A stretch of 16,198 nt of DNA from Gammaproteobacteria bacterium. Lineage in GTDB: Bacteria; Pseudomonadota; Gammaproteobacteria; Nitrosococcales; Methylophagaceae. Position numbers and translations under genes: made by a program. The DNA lies in NCBI GenBank assembly GCA_003645385.1, contig QNEY01000012.1, positions 1 through 16,198 on the forward strand, in the 5' to 3' direction. This document shows, one piece after another, positions 6,968 to 14,219 of this stretch. How positions within the stretch are numbered: the first letter of the stretch is position 1; the number at the start of each line of letters is the position of its first letter. Under the pieces are notes generated by a model. The model was not told the origin of the DNA and searched no databases. It worked only from the letters and a program-made list of their open reading frames with translations.

Positions 6968-7528
6968 TTAATTTATCTGTTTAGCTAACCACGCTGTTTT
7001 AGCAGAAAGTTCAACAGAACAACTCCATTTGTAGGCCAGATTAATTGTTTCTGCACATGTATATATACCATGACCTTTGACAACAGCTACTTTATAGTTT
7101 TTTAGCACATCTGAAACAAGATTAGGTGCTTGTTCAACATATTGCTCATAAGGGACTGTAATCACGGGCACCACAGGAAAATAATACTGGCCCTCAAAAT
7201 CTACTGGCACAAAATCCTGTCCATTAAGAGTCAGAGCAACAGTGTGTGGACCATGGCTATGAATAACTGCTCGGGCATCCGGATTTTGTTGATAAACTTG
7301 AATATGCAGTGGTGCATCTAAAGACACCCCTTCCTCCATAGAGCCATCAATATGGCATCTCACCAAATCATCTGCTTGTATCGTATCAGCACAACAACCG
7401 GTCGGTGTTACCCAGATTTCATCATGCCAACGAAATGAAGCATTACCACTATGTGAGTCATTACAACCGTATTGCCTTAACCATCGATAATGATCAACCA
7501 ATTGTTGTTTTAGTTGCTTACGACTCAT
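6968..7528 (-). CDS. Small class II aldolase/adducin-family protein
   Basis: A 186-residue single-domain class II aldolase fold. Visible: SGNASFR (27-33), WVTPTGCCADTIQADDLV (phosphate-loop-like and following helix), metal site H90-S-H92 in VIHSHGPHT, and third His ligand at 153 in KGHGIYT. The usual acid/base Glu of FucA/MtnB-type enzymes, in the SSE-x-x-LH region, appears to be Asp71 (SLDAPLH). Relatives include fuculose/ribulose-phosphate aldolases and MtnB dehydratase; the substrate cannot be told. I chose ATG at 7528, inside the end of the TPR gene (11-bp overlap) with GATGAG upstream; the frame stays open back to 7594 and 7540 has another ATG. It appears to be the last gene of the TonB operon. 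Confidence 0.78.
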   Translation of the reverse strand: MSRKQLKQQLVDHYRWLRQYGCNDSHSGNASFRWHDEIWVTPTGCCADTIQADDLVRCHIDGSMEEGVSLDAPLHIQVYQQNPDARAVIHSHGPHTVALTLNGQDFVPVDFEGQYYFPVVPVITVPYEQYVEQAPNLVSDVLKNYKVAVVKGHGIYTCAETINLAYKWSCSVELSAKTAWLAKQIN

Positions 7529-8750
7529 CAACTTTCTCATCCTCAAGCTGTTTATCAATATGGCGTAACCATTGCCCTGCCTGATTACGTTCATTTTCGA
7601 ATGCTACTGCTTTACTAAATGAAGTTTTAGCCTGGGTTAAATCACCAAGATGAAATTGAGCCATACCGAGTAATAAAGATGCTGTTCCTTGTTGATCACC
7701 TTCGAGTTTTTGCATACTTATTGACAATGCATCAACTGCTTGCTGCCATTGTTCCAGTCCAAATAAAACCCGACCATATCTCAAATCAGAAATGCCACTA
7801 TCATCAAGCTTAGCTACTTGCTGTAAAATATCGGCGGCCTTTTGTCCTTCTTTGGCTGCTAACCAGCTATCCGCTAAATGGTTTAAATTATCGAAATCCG
7901 AACTGATTACTCCATCAGCAATACCTTTCGTTAGTAATTGTGCCGATTTGTATGGAATATGTAAATAACGGTACATATCTGCTAAATTAATTAGCGTTTT
8001 AGCATCCCCCAACTCCAAACGTTGAGCTAACATTTTTACAGCTAGTGCAGTGAATTCTTTGTTTTGCTGTAAATATAAAGCCGACAACTGTGTCCAATAT
8101 ATTTTCTGATAAGGGTACTGGGTAATCAATATTTCCAATACGGAAATAGCTGATTTATATTGTTTCAGTTCCAAATGGGCTGATAATAAGAGCTGATACC
8201 AAGCTTCTTTAACAGATTTGTCATTTTTAATCGCAACTCGAATATGCTCAATAGTTTTTTTATAATTTTTCACCCGATAATAAGCACTGGCAATTAAAAC
8301 ATGAGCACTATTTGGTGGTGAAGTTTCTGCCTTCAACCACTGCTCAAGTAACACAATTCCCTCGTTATATTTTTCATCCGCTAAAAATAACTGGGCGAGA
8401 TTATATTGCAGGTTATGACTCACCTTTTCAGGTAAGGCATTAGAATCAAGAGCTTGCTTAAACAGCTTACGTGCCTGTGGATAATTTTCTTGTGATGAAT
8501 ATAAATATCCTAATGTTTGTTGTACTACTGCCCGTTCATAGGAGCCTTCAGCAGTCTGTTTTAATAGAGCTTTAAGCTTTATTTCAGCCTCGGTATTTTT
8601 TTCCGCAGCCATTAACTCCTGAGCAGTACTTAACGCTTTGTAGGTTTTTTCAGTCAATAAATACTGACTGTCTTCTTTAGCCACTGCCACTGTACTTATA
8701 AACAGCATCATGATGAGCAAAGGAATTCGAAAAACTAAAATCTTCATCAT
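7518..8750 (-). CDS. Periplasmic TPR protein of the TonB2-type cluster
   Basis: A 410-residue secreted protein: N-terminal hydrophobic segment (about 4-22) ending in VAVAKED, a likely signal peptidase site, then helical repeats across the whole length that fit about eight to ten TPR-like units (for example ERAVVQQTLGYLYSSQENYPQA, ARKLFKQAL and GTASLLLGMAQFHLGDL). The gene follows tonB directly: the tonB stop is immediately followed by ATGATG. In the same gene order in Vibrio and Shewanella, a TPR protein accompanies TtpC-ExbB-ExbD-TonB. It probably scaffolds interactions in the periplasm; its partner is unknown. Confidence 0.82.
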   Translation of the reverse strand: MMKILVFRIPLLIMMLFISTVAVAKEDSQYLLTEKTYKALSTAQELMAAEKNTEAEIKLKALLKQTAEGSYERAVVQQTLGYLYSSQENYPQARKLFKQALDSNALPEKVSHNLQYNLAQLFLADEKYNEGIVLLEQWLKAETSPPNSAHVLIASAYYRVKNYKKTIEHIRVAIKNDKSVKEAWYQLLLSAHLELKQYKSAISVLEILITQYPYQKIYWTQLSALYLQQNKEFTALAVKMLAQRLELGDAKTLINLADMYRYLHIPYKSAQLLTKGIADGVISSDFDNLNHLADSWLAAKEGQKAADILQQVAKLDDSGISDLRYGRVLFGLEQWQQAVDALSISMQKLEGDQQGTASLLLGMAQFHLGDLTQAKTSFSKAVAFENERNQAGQWLRHIDKQLEDEKVDES

Positions 8751-9413
8751 TTATTTAGCCAACTTGAATTCAATTTCTTGTGTCGCCTGACGCTCAACTG
8801 GCTGGCCACCCACTACTTTTGGCTTGAACTTCCATTTTAATATGGCTTTTATCGCTGCTTTATTAAAAATGTTCTTTGGTTTAGCACTCACTACTACTGG
8901 ATCACGTACCTGTCCGTCTTTAGTAATGGTAAATGATACTGTCACTACCCCTTCCAGACCTCTACGTGAAGCGGCACGTGGATAACGTGGTGGTATACGA
9001 ACTAATGGAATTACTTCATCATCCATCATCGGGGCGGCCACGGGTGTTGGCACCGCAATTGGAGCTACTTTAGGGCCTGTAGCAAAATCTCCTAAATAAG
9101 GACCTCCAGCAATATTTAATGGTACATCAATTTGTGGCACTGATAATTTAGGTGCTGGAGCTTTAGGCTTGGTAGTCTGTGGGGTAGGTGATTTTGGCGG
9201 TGGTGGTGGCTTCTTTGGTGGAGGTGGCTTCTTTGGTAATTCACGTTTTTTGGTTTCTGTTCTACTGTCACGTTTTAATCGTACAAAGTCCAGCAAACGA
9301 ATATCTTCCGTCACCAATTGATCAATACTTTTTACTGAGGTCATTTGTTGCATCAAAGTGAACAAGCCAAGATTCACCAGTACAGCAATAATTAACCCAA
9401 TGCTTAATCGCAT
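8751..9413 (-). CDS. tonB: TonB energy-transducing protein
   Basis: A 220-residue TonB of the short TonB2 kind. One N-terminal membrane anchor (about 4-21), a Pro/Lys-rich periplasmic spacer (about 58-90, with runs PPPPKKPPPPPK), and a C-terminal TonB domain (about 138-220) with IPPRYPRAASRRGLEG, VVTVSFTITKDGQV, and the closing ILKWKFKPKVVGG. It carries proton-motive force from ExbB/ExbD to outer-membrane TonB-dependent receptors. No receptor gene lies in the window. Start at 9413 has AAGGG upstream; the gap to exbD is 12 bp. Confidence 0.93.
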   Translation of the reverse strand: MRLSIGLIIAVLVNLGLFTLMQQMTSVKSIDQLVTEDIRLLDFVRLKRDSRTETKKRELPKKPPPPKKPPPPPKSPTPQTTKPKAPAPKLSVPQIDVPLNIAGGPYLGDFATGPKVAPIAVPTPVAAPMMDDEVIPLVRIPPRYPRAASRRGLEGVVTVSFTITKDGQVRDPVVVSAKPKNIFNKAAIKAILKWKFKPKVVGGQPVERQATQEIEFKLAK

Positions 9414-9425
9414 TAACAGTTGCCC

Positions 9426-9833
9426 TTAATCACGTTGTGCTGCAATAGAAACATTAGCAACACCAGCTAATCTCGCCTGATCCATTACTTCAATTAACAA
9501 GCCTGTTTTTGCTTCTTTATCAGCTATGATAACCACTGATCCCTCAGGGTTCTCTGCATGCATCCGTTCAACATTTGCCCTCACTGCCCGACGATCGACC
9601 TGGCGTTTATCCATCCACACTTCACCATTAGGTGTAATTGAAATAAGGATATTGGCCATTTCCTTCTTGACTGCTGTTTTTGCAGATGGACGACTCACAT
9701 CAACACCTGTTTCTTTCACAAACGATGTTGTCACAATAAAAAATATCAACAAGATAAACACCATATCAATCAACGGTGTCATATTAACGTCTGCTATTGC
9801 ACCACTCTGGCGGCGTGAATGTCGATTTCTCAT
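9426..9833 (-). CDS. exbD: ExbD-type biopolymer transport protein
   Basis: A 135-residue ExbD/TolR family protein: short basic N-terminus, one membrane helix (about 20-38) with the conserved protonatable Asp23 in NMTPLIDMVFILLIFF, and a periplasmic domain (about 45-135) ending in ARLAGVANVSIAAQ. It forms the proton channel with ExbB. AGGA about 11 bases upstream of ATG. Assigned to the TonB system by position directly before tonB. Confidence 0.93.
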   Translation of the reverse strand: MRNRHSRRQSGAIADVNMTPLIDMVFILLIFFIVTTSFVKETGVDVSRPSAKTAVKKEMANILISITPNGEVWMDKRQVDRRAVRANVERMHAENPEGSVVIIADKEAKTGLLIEVMDQARLAGVANVSIAAQRD

Positions 9834-9855
9834 AATCTTTTAAGTTCCTGTCCTG

Positions 9856-10380
9856 CTAATCCCTTCGTAAGGCATCGGTAACATTATCCACTGAACGTGT
9901 TACACGTTGCTCTAACTGAGTACTAAAATACATGCCAGATAAAGCAGCTACTAATCCACCCATCGTTGTAATTAATGCTACTGATATCCCACCTGCCATG
10001 CCACGGGCATTACCTGTTCCAAACACGGTTAACACATCAAAGGTTTGAATCATGCCATCAACAGTTCCCAAGAGGCCCAGCATTGGTAAAGCAACAATTA
10101 AAGTCCGAATAGCCATTAAATAACGCTTTAATGATGCCGTACTTTCAGCGATCATGCCTTGACGAATTTTTTGAGCATACCAACTTTGTCGATCAGCTCT
10201 GTGCTGCCAATCAGCAATCATTTTCTTAACTTCTGTTGGATGGATAATATAAACAAATAGATAGCGCTCAATGATCAAAGTCCACATCAATACCGATGCA
10301 ACCAAGATTGCCCATAACACCAGACCGCCATTTTCCATAAGCAGTCGAATGCTAAATAGATTATTCGCTAATGCTTCCAT
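9856..10380 (-). CDS. exbB: ExbB-type proton channel protein (short, second ExbB)
   Basis: A 174-residue MotA/TolQ/ExbB family protein. First membrane helix at about 18-44, a cytoplasmic loop, then the conserved LPMLGLLGTVDGMIQTF (98-114) and the FGTGNARGMAGGISVALITT block (about 120-139) leading into the last helix. It lacks any periplasmic extension, unlike the TtpC protein encoded just before it. Its ATG overlaps the ttpC end by 20 bp, indicating coupled translation. It should form the ExbB pentamer around ExbD. Confidence 0.92.
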   Translation of the reverse strand: MEALANNLFSIRLLMENGGLVLWAILVASVLMWTLIIERYLFVYIIHPTEVKKMIADWQHRADRQSWYAQKIRQGMIAESTASLKRYLMAIRTLIVALPMLGLLGTVDGMIQTFDVLTVFGTGNARGMAGGISVALITTMGGLVAALSGMYFSTQLEQRVTRSVDNVTDALRRD

Positions 10381-11728
10381 TCTGCTTTTCTGCGTTACGA
10401 GCTATTAATGCAGCACTTTCTTCATCTAAGATTTGTACTAAACGATTGCTTTTACTTGATAAAGCACTATGAATCAACAAAATTGGAATAGCGACTGCTA
10501 AGCCTAGTTCTGTGGTCACTAGAGCTTGTGAAATACCACCCGACATTAATTTCGGATCACCAGTTCCAAATAACGTTATTGATTGAAATGTCTCAATCAT
10601 GCCTGAAACAGTACCTAAAAGCCCTAACATTGGGGATATTGCCGCCAATATTGCCAGCGTTACCAAACCGCGTTCGATTTTAGGGATTTCACGTAAGATA
10701 GCTTCATCAAGTTTTAATGACAAAGTCTCAACATCTTGAGCCAAAGTATCGCTATAAACCGATAAAATTCGACCGAGAGGATTCTTTAAGCTTGCTTCGG
10801 TACTTTTCTGCTGTCGTGCAACACCACGTCCCACAACAGTCAAAGAATAAAAACGTTGTAATGCGATTATCAAACCAATAGCCCCTAGGCCCAAAATAAT
10901 AAAACCTATCCAACCACCTTGTTGAATACGTTCTTTTAAATCTGGTGCTAAAACCAATAAGGCCATAATCGCACCTCGTGTTGGGTCAATAACAACGGGT
11001 TGTAATGATGAGTCTGTAGTTGCTTCAAAATTTGCTACTAGACTCTGTAAACGTTCTGTAGGTTGGCGACCTAGTTCAACTAAGCTGCCTGTTTCAGGTA
11101 AATATCGTAGAAACTTACCTTCACTAAAAGCGGTAAACACACCAATACGAGTCACTTCACGATCTTCGACTTTCCCTTGAGCCGTAATAATGGGAGCTGA
11201 GAATCGACTCACTTTAGCTGATTCAGTCATTTCTTCTTGCAACATTAGCCAAAACTCTCGCAGTTCCTCAATTGTTGGCTGTTGTTTATGCTCAGCTAAA
11301 GACGTTAGAAACTTTTCCCGATCTGGTTTTTGTGCTGAAATCATTGAATTCTCAAGCACACTACGACTATCGTTTGCCATCTGACGAACGGTACCAAATA
11401 ATTCACCCAATGATCCTGATTTTTCTTGTAAAAGAGCCTCTCTTCTGGCTAAGCTTATCTCCTGATCGTGAAAAGCCTGATTAAGTAATTCAGTTCTTTG
11501 TTCTTCAAAAGCTAATTGTACTTTTGCTTCAGCCAACATCCGAGCCTGGTCATCTCGTGCTGTTACAAATTCTGCTTCTCGCAATTTATTTTGTTGCTGC
11601 TCAAGCACGCGTTCACGTTTGACCTGCTTGAGTAATGCATCCAGATTTTCAGGTTTTTCTGCTGCCAGTAACGAGAGTGACGGCAATATAAGCAGACTTA
11701 AAAATAACGTTGATATGGCAAGCTTCAT
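10361..11728 (-). CDS. ttpC: TtpC-like ExbB/TolQ protein with large periplasmic domain
   Basis: A 455-residue protein: signal peptide (cleavage near LLA-AEK, about 22), a long coiled-coil region (about 28-110), a mixed periplasmic domain (about 150-260), then an ExbB-like membrane part with helices near 273-291, 355-378 and 403-424, including PMLGLLGTVSGMIETF (366-381) and LFGTGDPKLMSGG (386-398). This is the TtpC architecture that is required for TonB2 function in Vibrio. Its start overlaps the DUF3450 stop as ATGA, and its end overlaps exbB. Two ExbB-like proteins in tandem are normal for this system. Confidence 0.88.
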   Translation of the reverse strand: MKLAISTLFLSLLILPSLSLLAAEKPENLDALLKQVKRERVLEQQQNKLREAEFVTARDDQARMLAEAKVQLAFEEQRTELLNQAFHDQEISLARREALLQEKSGSLGELFGTVRQMANDSRSVLENSMISAQKPDREKFLTSLAEHKQQPTIEELREFWLMLQEEMTESAKVSRFSAPIITAQGKVEDREVTRIGVFTAFSEGKFLRYLPETGSLVELGRQPTERLQSLVANFEATTDSSLQPVVIDPTRGAIMALLVLAPDLKERIQQGGWIGFIILGLGAIGLIIALQRFYSLTVVGRGVARQQKSTEASLKNPLGRILSVYSDTLAQDVETLSLKLDEAILREIPKIERGLVTLAILAAISPMLGLLGTVSGMIETFQSITLFGTGDPKLMSGGISQALVTTELGLAVAIPILLIHSALSSKSNRLVQILDEESAALIARNAEKQNGSISE

Positions 11729-12504
11729 TGCGATACCTCCGCTGTTTTAACGGGTAAGATTAACAAATCCGGTGGTAACTCTTTTCTTGCGATTTTAAGA
11801 CCTTGGCTAATAGTTCGAATGTATTCGCTATCTAACTGTTGCCATTGATTTTCTTTTTGATCCCACATGCCTACTTCAAGACTATCTAGAGTCATGTAAT
11901 ATAAATTAACACGACCAATTCGGAGAAAATCAACAGTTCTGATATCACCTTCAATTGTGAGTTCACCTTGATATCCTTCGATAGTTCGGCCGTATTCTGT
12001 TTCAACTTGATAGGCTTCTAGAATTCGTCGGTATTTTTCTGCAAGAGTAACATCGGCACGTTCCATTAAGGTCTGCAGCTGTACAAGTCGAGCTTGTCTT
12101 TCATCAGGTAAAAAAGGAATATCTAATGCTACGAAATCAGTCATCACATCAACCATTTGAACCATTAGAGGTACGATATCGCGCCGTGTAGTTTCAATAT
12201 TGCGTAATTGCAAACCTATAGAGTCCAATTCCCTTTGCTGAGATGTGACCAACTTATCAAGCTGGTCGTTATAAGCCCGCAAGCTATCCGTTTGTCTCAG
12301 AACCTCACGATATTCTGCTAACATCTGAACCGTTTCATCAGCCAGACCATCAATCTGTTGCTGAGATTGTTGGGCCGAAATATCACTTTTAACTTGAGTG
12401 TCTATTGCATGATCAAGACTTCCAGCATCAGTTGTCATCACCGGTATTGCTGCTAGTAAGATTATTTTAATCCAGTGTTGCCCAATCCATTTTTGTCGCT
12501 GCAT
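11725..12504 (-). CDS. DUF3450 periplasmic coiled-coil protein, first gene of TonB operon
   Basis: A 259-residue protein with an N-terminal hydrophobic segment (about 12-24) fitting a signal peptide, a long heptad-like region (about 40-110), the MVDFVALDIPFLPDER-like stretch (about 120-140, seen as MTDFVALDIPFLPDERQARL) typical of DUF3450, and a C-terminal beta-rich part (about 175-245) with GLKIARKELPPDLL. DUF3450 genes precede ttpC in this cluster type. The function is unknown; the location suggests a periplasmic partner of TtpC. GGA about 11 bases upstream of ATG. Overlaps ttpC by 4 bp. Confidence 0.85.
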   Translation of the reverse strand: MQRQKWIGQHWIKIILLAAIPVMTTDAGSLDHAIDTQVKSDISAQQSQQQIDGLADETVQMLAEYREVLRQTDSLRAYNDQLDKLVTSQQRELDSIGLQLRNIETTRRDIVPLMVQMVDVMTDFVALDIPFLPDERQARLVQLQTLMERADVTLAEKYRRILEAYQVETEYGRTIEGYQGELTIEGDIRTVDFLRIGRVNLYYMTLDSLEVGMWDQKENQWQQLDSEYIRTISQGLKIARKELPPDLLILPVKTAEVSQ

Positions 12505-12579
12505 AAAATTATATTTCCACCTAATATGATGAGTTATGTGCTGCTAATCGAGCGCCATCACCAAAAAACCCAGACGCCA

Positions 12580-12588
12580 ATAATAGCA
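12580..12588 (-). promoter_or_regulatory. Candidate extended -10 promoter for the TonB operon
   Basis: Minus-strand TGC-TATTAT (extended -10 form), about 75 bp before the DUF3450 start and downstream of the terminator at 12654-12680. The -35 region (TTTCCT or TTCCTT) is poor. It is the best candidate I see for the operon. Confidence 0.3.
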
Positions 12589-12653
12589 AGAGAAGTACAT
12601 ACAAGGAAACGCCAAATCACAAAAGATTACTCTAAAACAGGTATCAAGCAGGC

Positions 12654-12680
12654 AAAAAAAAGCCAGACATTAAGTCTGGC
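12654..12680 (-). terminator. Intrinsic terminator upstream of the TonB operon
   Basis: On the minus strand GCCAGAC-TTAAT-GTCTGGC (12680-12662) followed by eight T (12661-12654). Perfect 7-bp GC-rich stem with 5-nt loop. It ends minus-strand transcripts from the lipoprotein/two-component genes, about 230 nt after the lipoprotein stop, and separates them from the TonB operon. Confidence 0.88.
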
Positions 12681-12787
12681 CTAAACCTTCATAAGAAGGA
12701 GAGAGAAATATAAGTCATATGAAAAGCTGAATCTCTAATAACTTACCGCATATGATACAGGTGTCGAACTCTTTATAAATGAGTAAC

Positions 12788-12841
12788 TTATCCTAAATAG
12801 TCAGGAAGTTTTTCCTGATTAAGAATTCTGTCTCTTAGCAT
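12788..12841 (-). CDS. Possible 17-residue peptide ORF
   Basis: ATG at 12841 preceded by AGGGGAG with a 10-base purine-rich spacer, giving MLRDRILNQEKLPDYLG and a TAA stop. No similarity recognised. An inverted repeat lies inside the coding sequence and a terminator follows about 110 nt later. The ribosome site is better than that of several real genes here, but an ORF this short can arise by chance. Confidence 0.2.
   Translation of the reverse strand: MLRDRILNQEKLPDYLG
12801..12818. repeat. Inverted repeat within the tiny ORF
   Basis: TCAGGAA-GTTT-TTCCTGA, a perfect 7-bp stem with 4-base loop, within the 12788-12841 ORF. It has no T run on either strand after the stem, so it is not a standard terminator. 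Confidence 0.5.
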
Positions 12842-12869
12842 TTTCTTCTTTCTCCCCTTGTTATTATCT

Positions 12870-12887
12870 CTATTTCAGATGAAATAG
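12870..12887. repeat. 18-bp interrupted palindrome after the lipoprotein gene
   Basis: CTATTTCA-GA-TGAAATAG: perfect 8-bp arms with a 2-bp centre, 4 bp past the lipoprotein stop codon. On the minus strand a GATAAT hexamer (12868-12863) follows immediately, so it could be an operator in front of a promoter; no convincing -35 was found. Confidence 0.45.
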
Positions 12888-12891
12888 TATT

Positions 12892-13521
12892 TTATTTTAC
12901 AAACCCATTTTTCTTTAAGCTTGTTATAGTGATTTCGGCAAGGTTGTTCACTACACTTTGATAAGAGCCCGGATTAAAGCTTTTTGTCTCTGCAGCCCAC
13001 ACTAACTGCTCTGAATCAACAGAAAACACCTCGCTTCCAATCCTGATAGTTGTCGTTTTTTGTATATAGCCAGGGCTGTATGTCATGTACATGGCTGAAT
13101 GATAACTATTATAATAGCCCCCCCCCATGCCCATATAAGGGTTAAAATCATAGTTTGGAGGTATATATCTCTCCGACTCATCATAGTCAATTAATTTTGC
13201 AACTAATACTGCATCGGCCTGTGTTGTTTTAACAGCCTGTTTTAACTTGTCTTCATCATCATAGGCTGCCAAGTCTGATATGAGCGTATAACTTGCAACT
13301 GCATCGAGTCCATTTTCCTTGAATTTATCAACGATTGCATCTTCGTAGGCACGCCGGTATAAGGTATTTTCAATTACACCAATCACTATAAAACGATTGA
13401 GCTGTTGTCCTTGATAACTTTTATCCCTCCATTCAGTAACAAGCTGTGTTGAAGCACATGCAAATAACAGCAACGCTAGAATTACTATCGAAATCCTAGA
13501 AAATATCCTGTTCTCTATCAT
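12892..13521 (-). CDS. Outer-membrane lipoprotein, DUF4136-like, with poly-G tract
   Basis: A 209-residue predicted lipoprotein: lipobox LFAC with acylated Cys22 after a hydrophobic leader. The mature part begins TQLVTEWRDKSY, then an alternating alpha/beta domain (FIVIGVIENTLYRRAYEDAIVDKF, DAVLVAKLIDYDE) followed by a Tyr/Gly/Met-rich stretch (about 124-152) and a beta region VFSVDSEQLVWAAETKSF. This resembles small lipoproteins of the DUF4136 type; function unknown. No Asp at +2, so outer-membrane sorting is likely. CGGAGAA precedes the ATG. It lies 62 bp after the response regulator and could be in the same transcript or use its own weak promoter. Codons 132-135 contain nine consecutive G. 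Confidence 0.72.
   Translation of the reverse strand: MIENRIFSRISIVILALLLFACASTQLVTEWRDKSYQGQQLNRFIVIGVIENTLYRRAYEDAIVDKFKENGLDAVASYTLISDLAAYDDEDKLKQAVKTTQADAVLVAKLIDYDESERYIPPNYDFNPYMGMGGGYYNSYHSAMYMTYSPGYIQKTTTIRIGSEVFSVDSEQLVWAAETKSFNPGSYQSVVNNLAEITITSLKKNGFVK
13118..13126 (-). repeat. Homopolymer run of nine G in a coding sequence
   Basis: Nine C on the plus strand, so nine G in the lipoprotein frame (ATG GGG GGG GGC, codons 132-135). The frame is open at this length; loss or gain of one base would truncate or alter the C-terminal 75 residues. Such a G run stands out against the AT-rich surroundings. Confidence 0.9.
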
Positions 13522-13583
13522 AATTTAATTTCTCCGAAAACTATTTTAAGCTTATGCGTATAGCACATCGAAACGTACTGTAG

Positions 13584-14219
13584 CTATGATGATAAGCCAT
13601 GACCAATTGCAAACCGCATAAGTTCTGCTGTTTTACTAATATCCAGCTTACTTTTTATCTGGGTCAGATTATTTGCAACAGTCTTATAGCTGATTCCTAA
13701 TACCTCAGAAATTTCAGTCATACTTTTACCTTCACCCAATAATCTTAGAATCTCCAGTTCACGCCGAGACAAATCACTCAAAGCACTAGTTTCGGCACCG
13801 ATATTTAACATTGCTAACTGCTGAGCCGTGTCAGGGCTAAGATATGTTTTACCAGCCAACACTTTCTCAATAGCTTCTACTAAATGGTCTGCCGCATTAT
13901 TTTTAGTAATATAACCTTTGGCTCCGGCCTGCATTGCTCTAGAGGCAAATACTGGATCTTCATGCATGCTAAACATCAATATTTTAGCATTCTCCCTATT
14001 TGCACGCATTTTACGTAAAACTTCTAAACCACCTATTCCCGGCAAAGTAATATCTAACAGTACCATGTCAGGATAATTTTCTTGAAATAGACGATACCCT
14101 TCTTCACCTGTTTCAGCTTCAATTACTTTGGTCGAAGGAACCTGTTGAATAAGCTGCCGGCATCCCGCTCGTACTATAGGGTGATCATCTACTACTAAAA
14201 TTGTTATTGTTGGCTTCAT
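13584..14219 (-). CDS. NarL/FixJ-type response regulator
   Basis: A 211-residue regulator. Receiver domain (about 5-122): acidic pair Asp11/Asp12 in VDDHP, phospho-acceptor Asp56 in LLDITLPG, Ser84 in FSMHE, and Lys106 in GYITK, all present. LuxR-type DNA-binding domain (about 147-207): LSRRELEILRLLGEGKSM, then recognition helix in SYKTVANNLTQIKSKL. All residues for phosphorylation and dimer control are intact. Start overlaps the kinase stop as ATGA, so the two are translated together. It is the cognate partner of the kinase encoded at 14216-15559. Target genes are not known; the lipoprotein gene downstream is a candidate by position. Confidence 0.95.
   Translation of the reverse strand: MKPTITILVVDDHPIVRAGCRQLIQQVPSTKVIEAETGEEGYRLFQENYPDMVLLDITLPGIGGLEVLRKMRANRENAKILMFSMHEDPVFASRAMQAGAKGYITKNNAADHLVEAIEKVLAGKTYLSPDTAQQLAMLNIGAETSALSDLSRRELEILRLLGEGKSMTEISEVLGISYKTVANNLTQIKSKLDISKTAELMRFAIGHGLSS

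Larger units (their letters stand above)
12505..12891. other. Structured 387-bp intergenic region
   Basis: The region between the lipoprotein stop and the DUF3450 start contains, read on the minus strand: an 18-bp interrupted palindrome just after the lipoprotein stop, a 17-codon ORF with an AG-rich ribosome site, a 7-bp hairpin inside that ORF, a strong intrinsic terminator, and a candidate promoter. I see no larger credible gene on either strand. It may hold a 3'UTR-derived or independent small RNA, a leader peptide, or simply the end of one operon and the start of the next. Confidence 0.6.

Noticed and set aside
12508..12513. Perfect TATAAT on the minus strand just before the DUF3450 ATG
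   Set aside because: It lies only 4 bp from the start codon and has no -35 partner; transcription would begin within the coding sequence.
12475..12684. 69-codon plus-strand frame in the intergenic region before the TonB operon
   Set aside because: Lys/Gln-rich with no family resemblance, no clear ribosome site, and it runs through the terminator hairpin and into the DUF3450 start.
12722..12800. Minus-strand frame with a CIICG (CxxC) motif
   Set aside because: No ATG, GTG or TTG start with a ribosome site, and a stop lies immediately upstream; joining it to the 17-codon ORF would need a frameshift for which there is no evidence.
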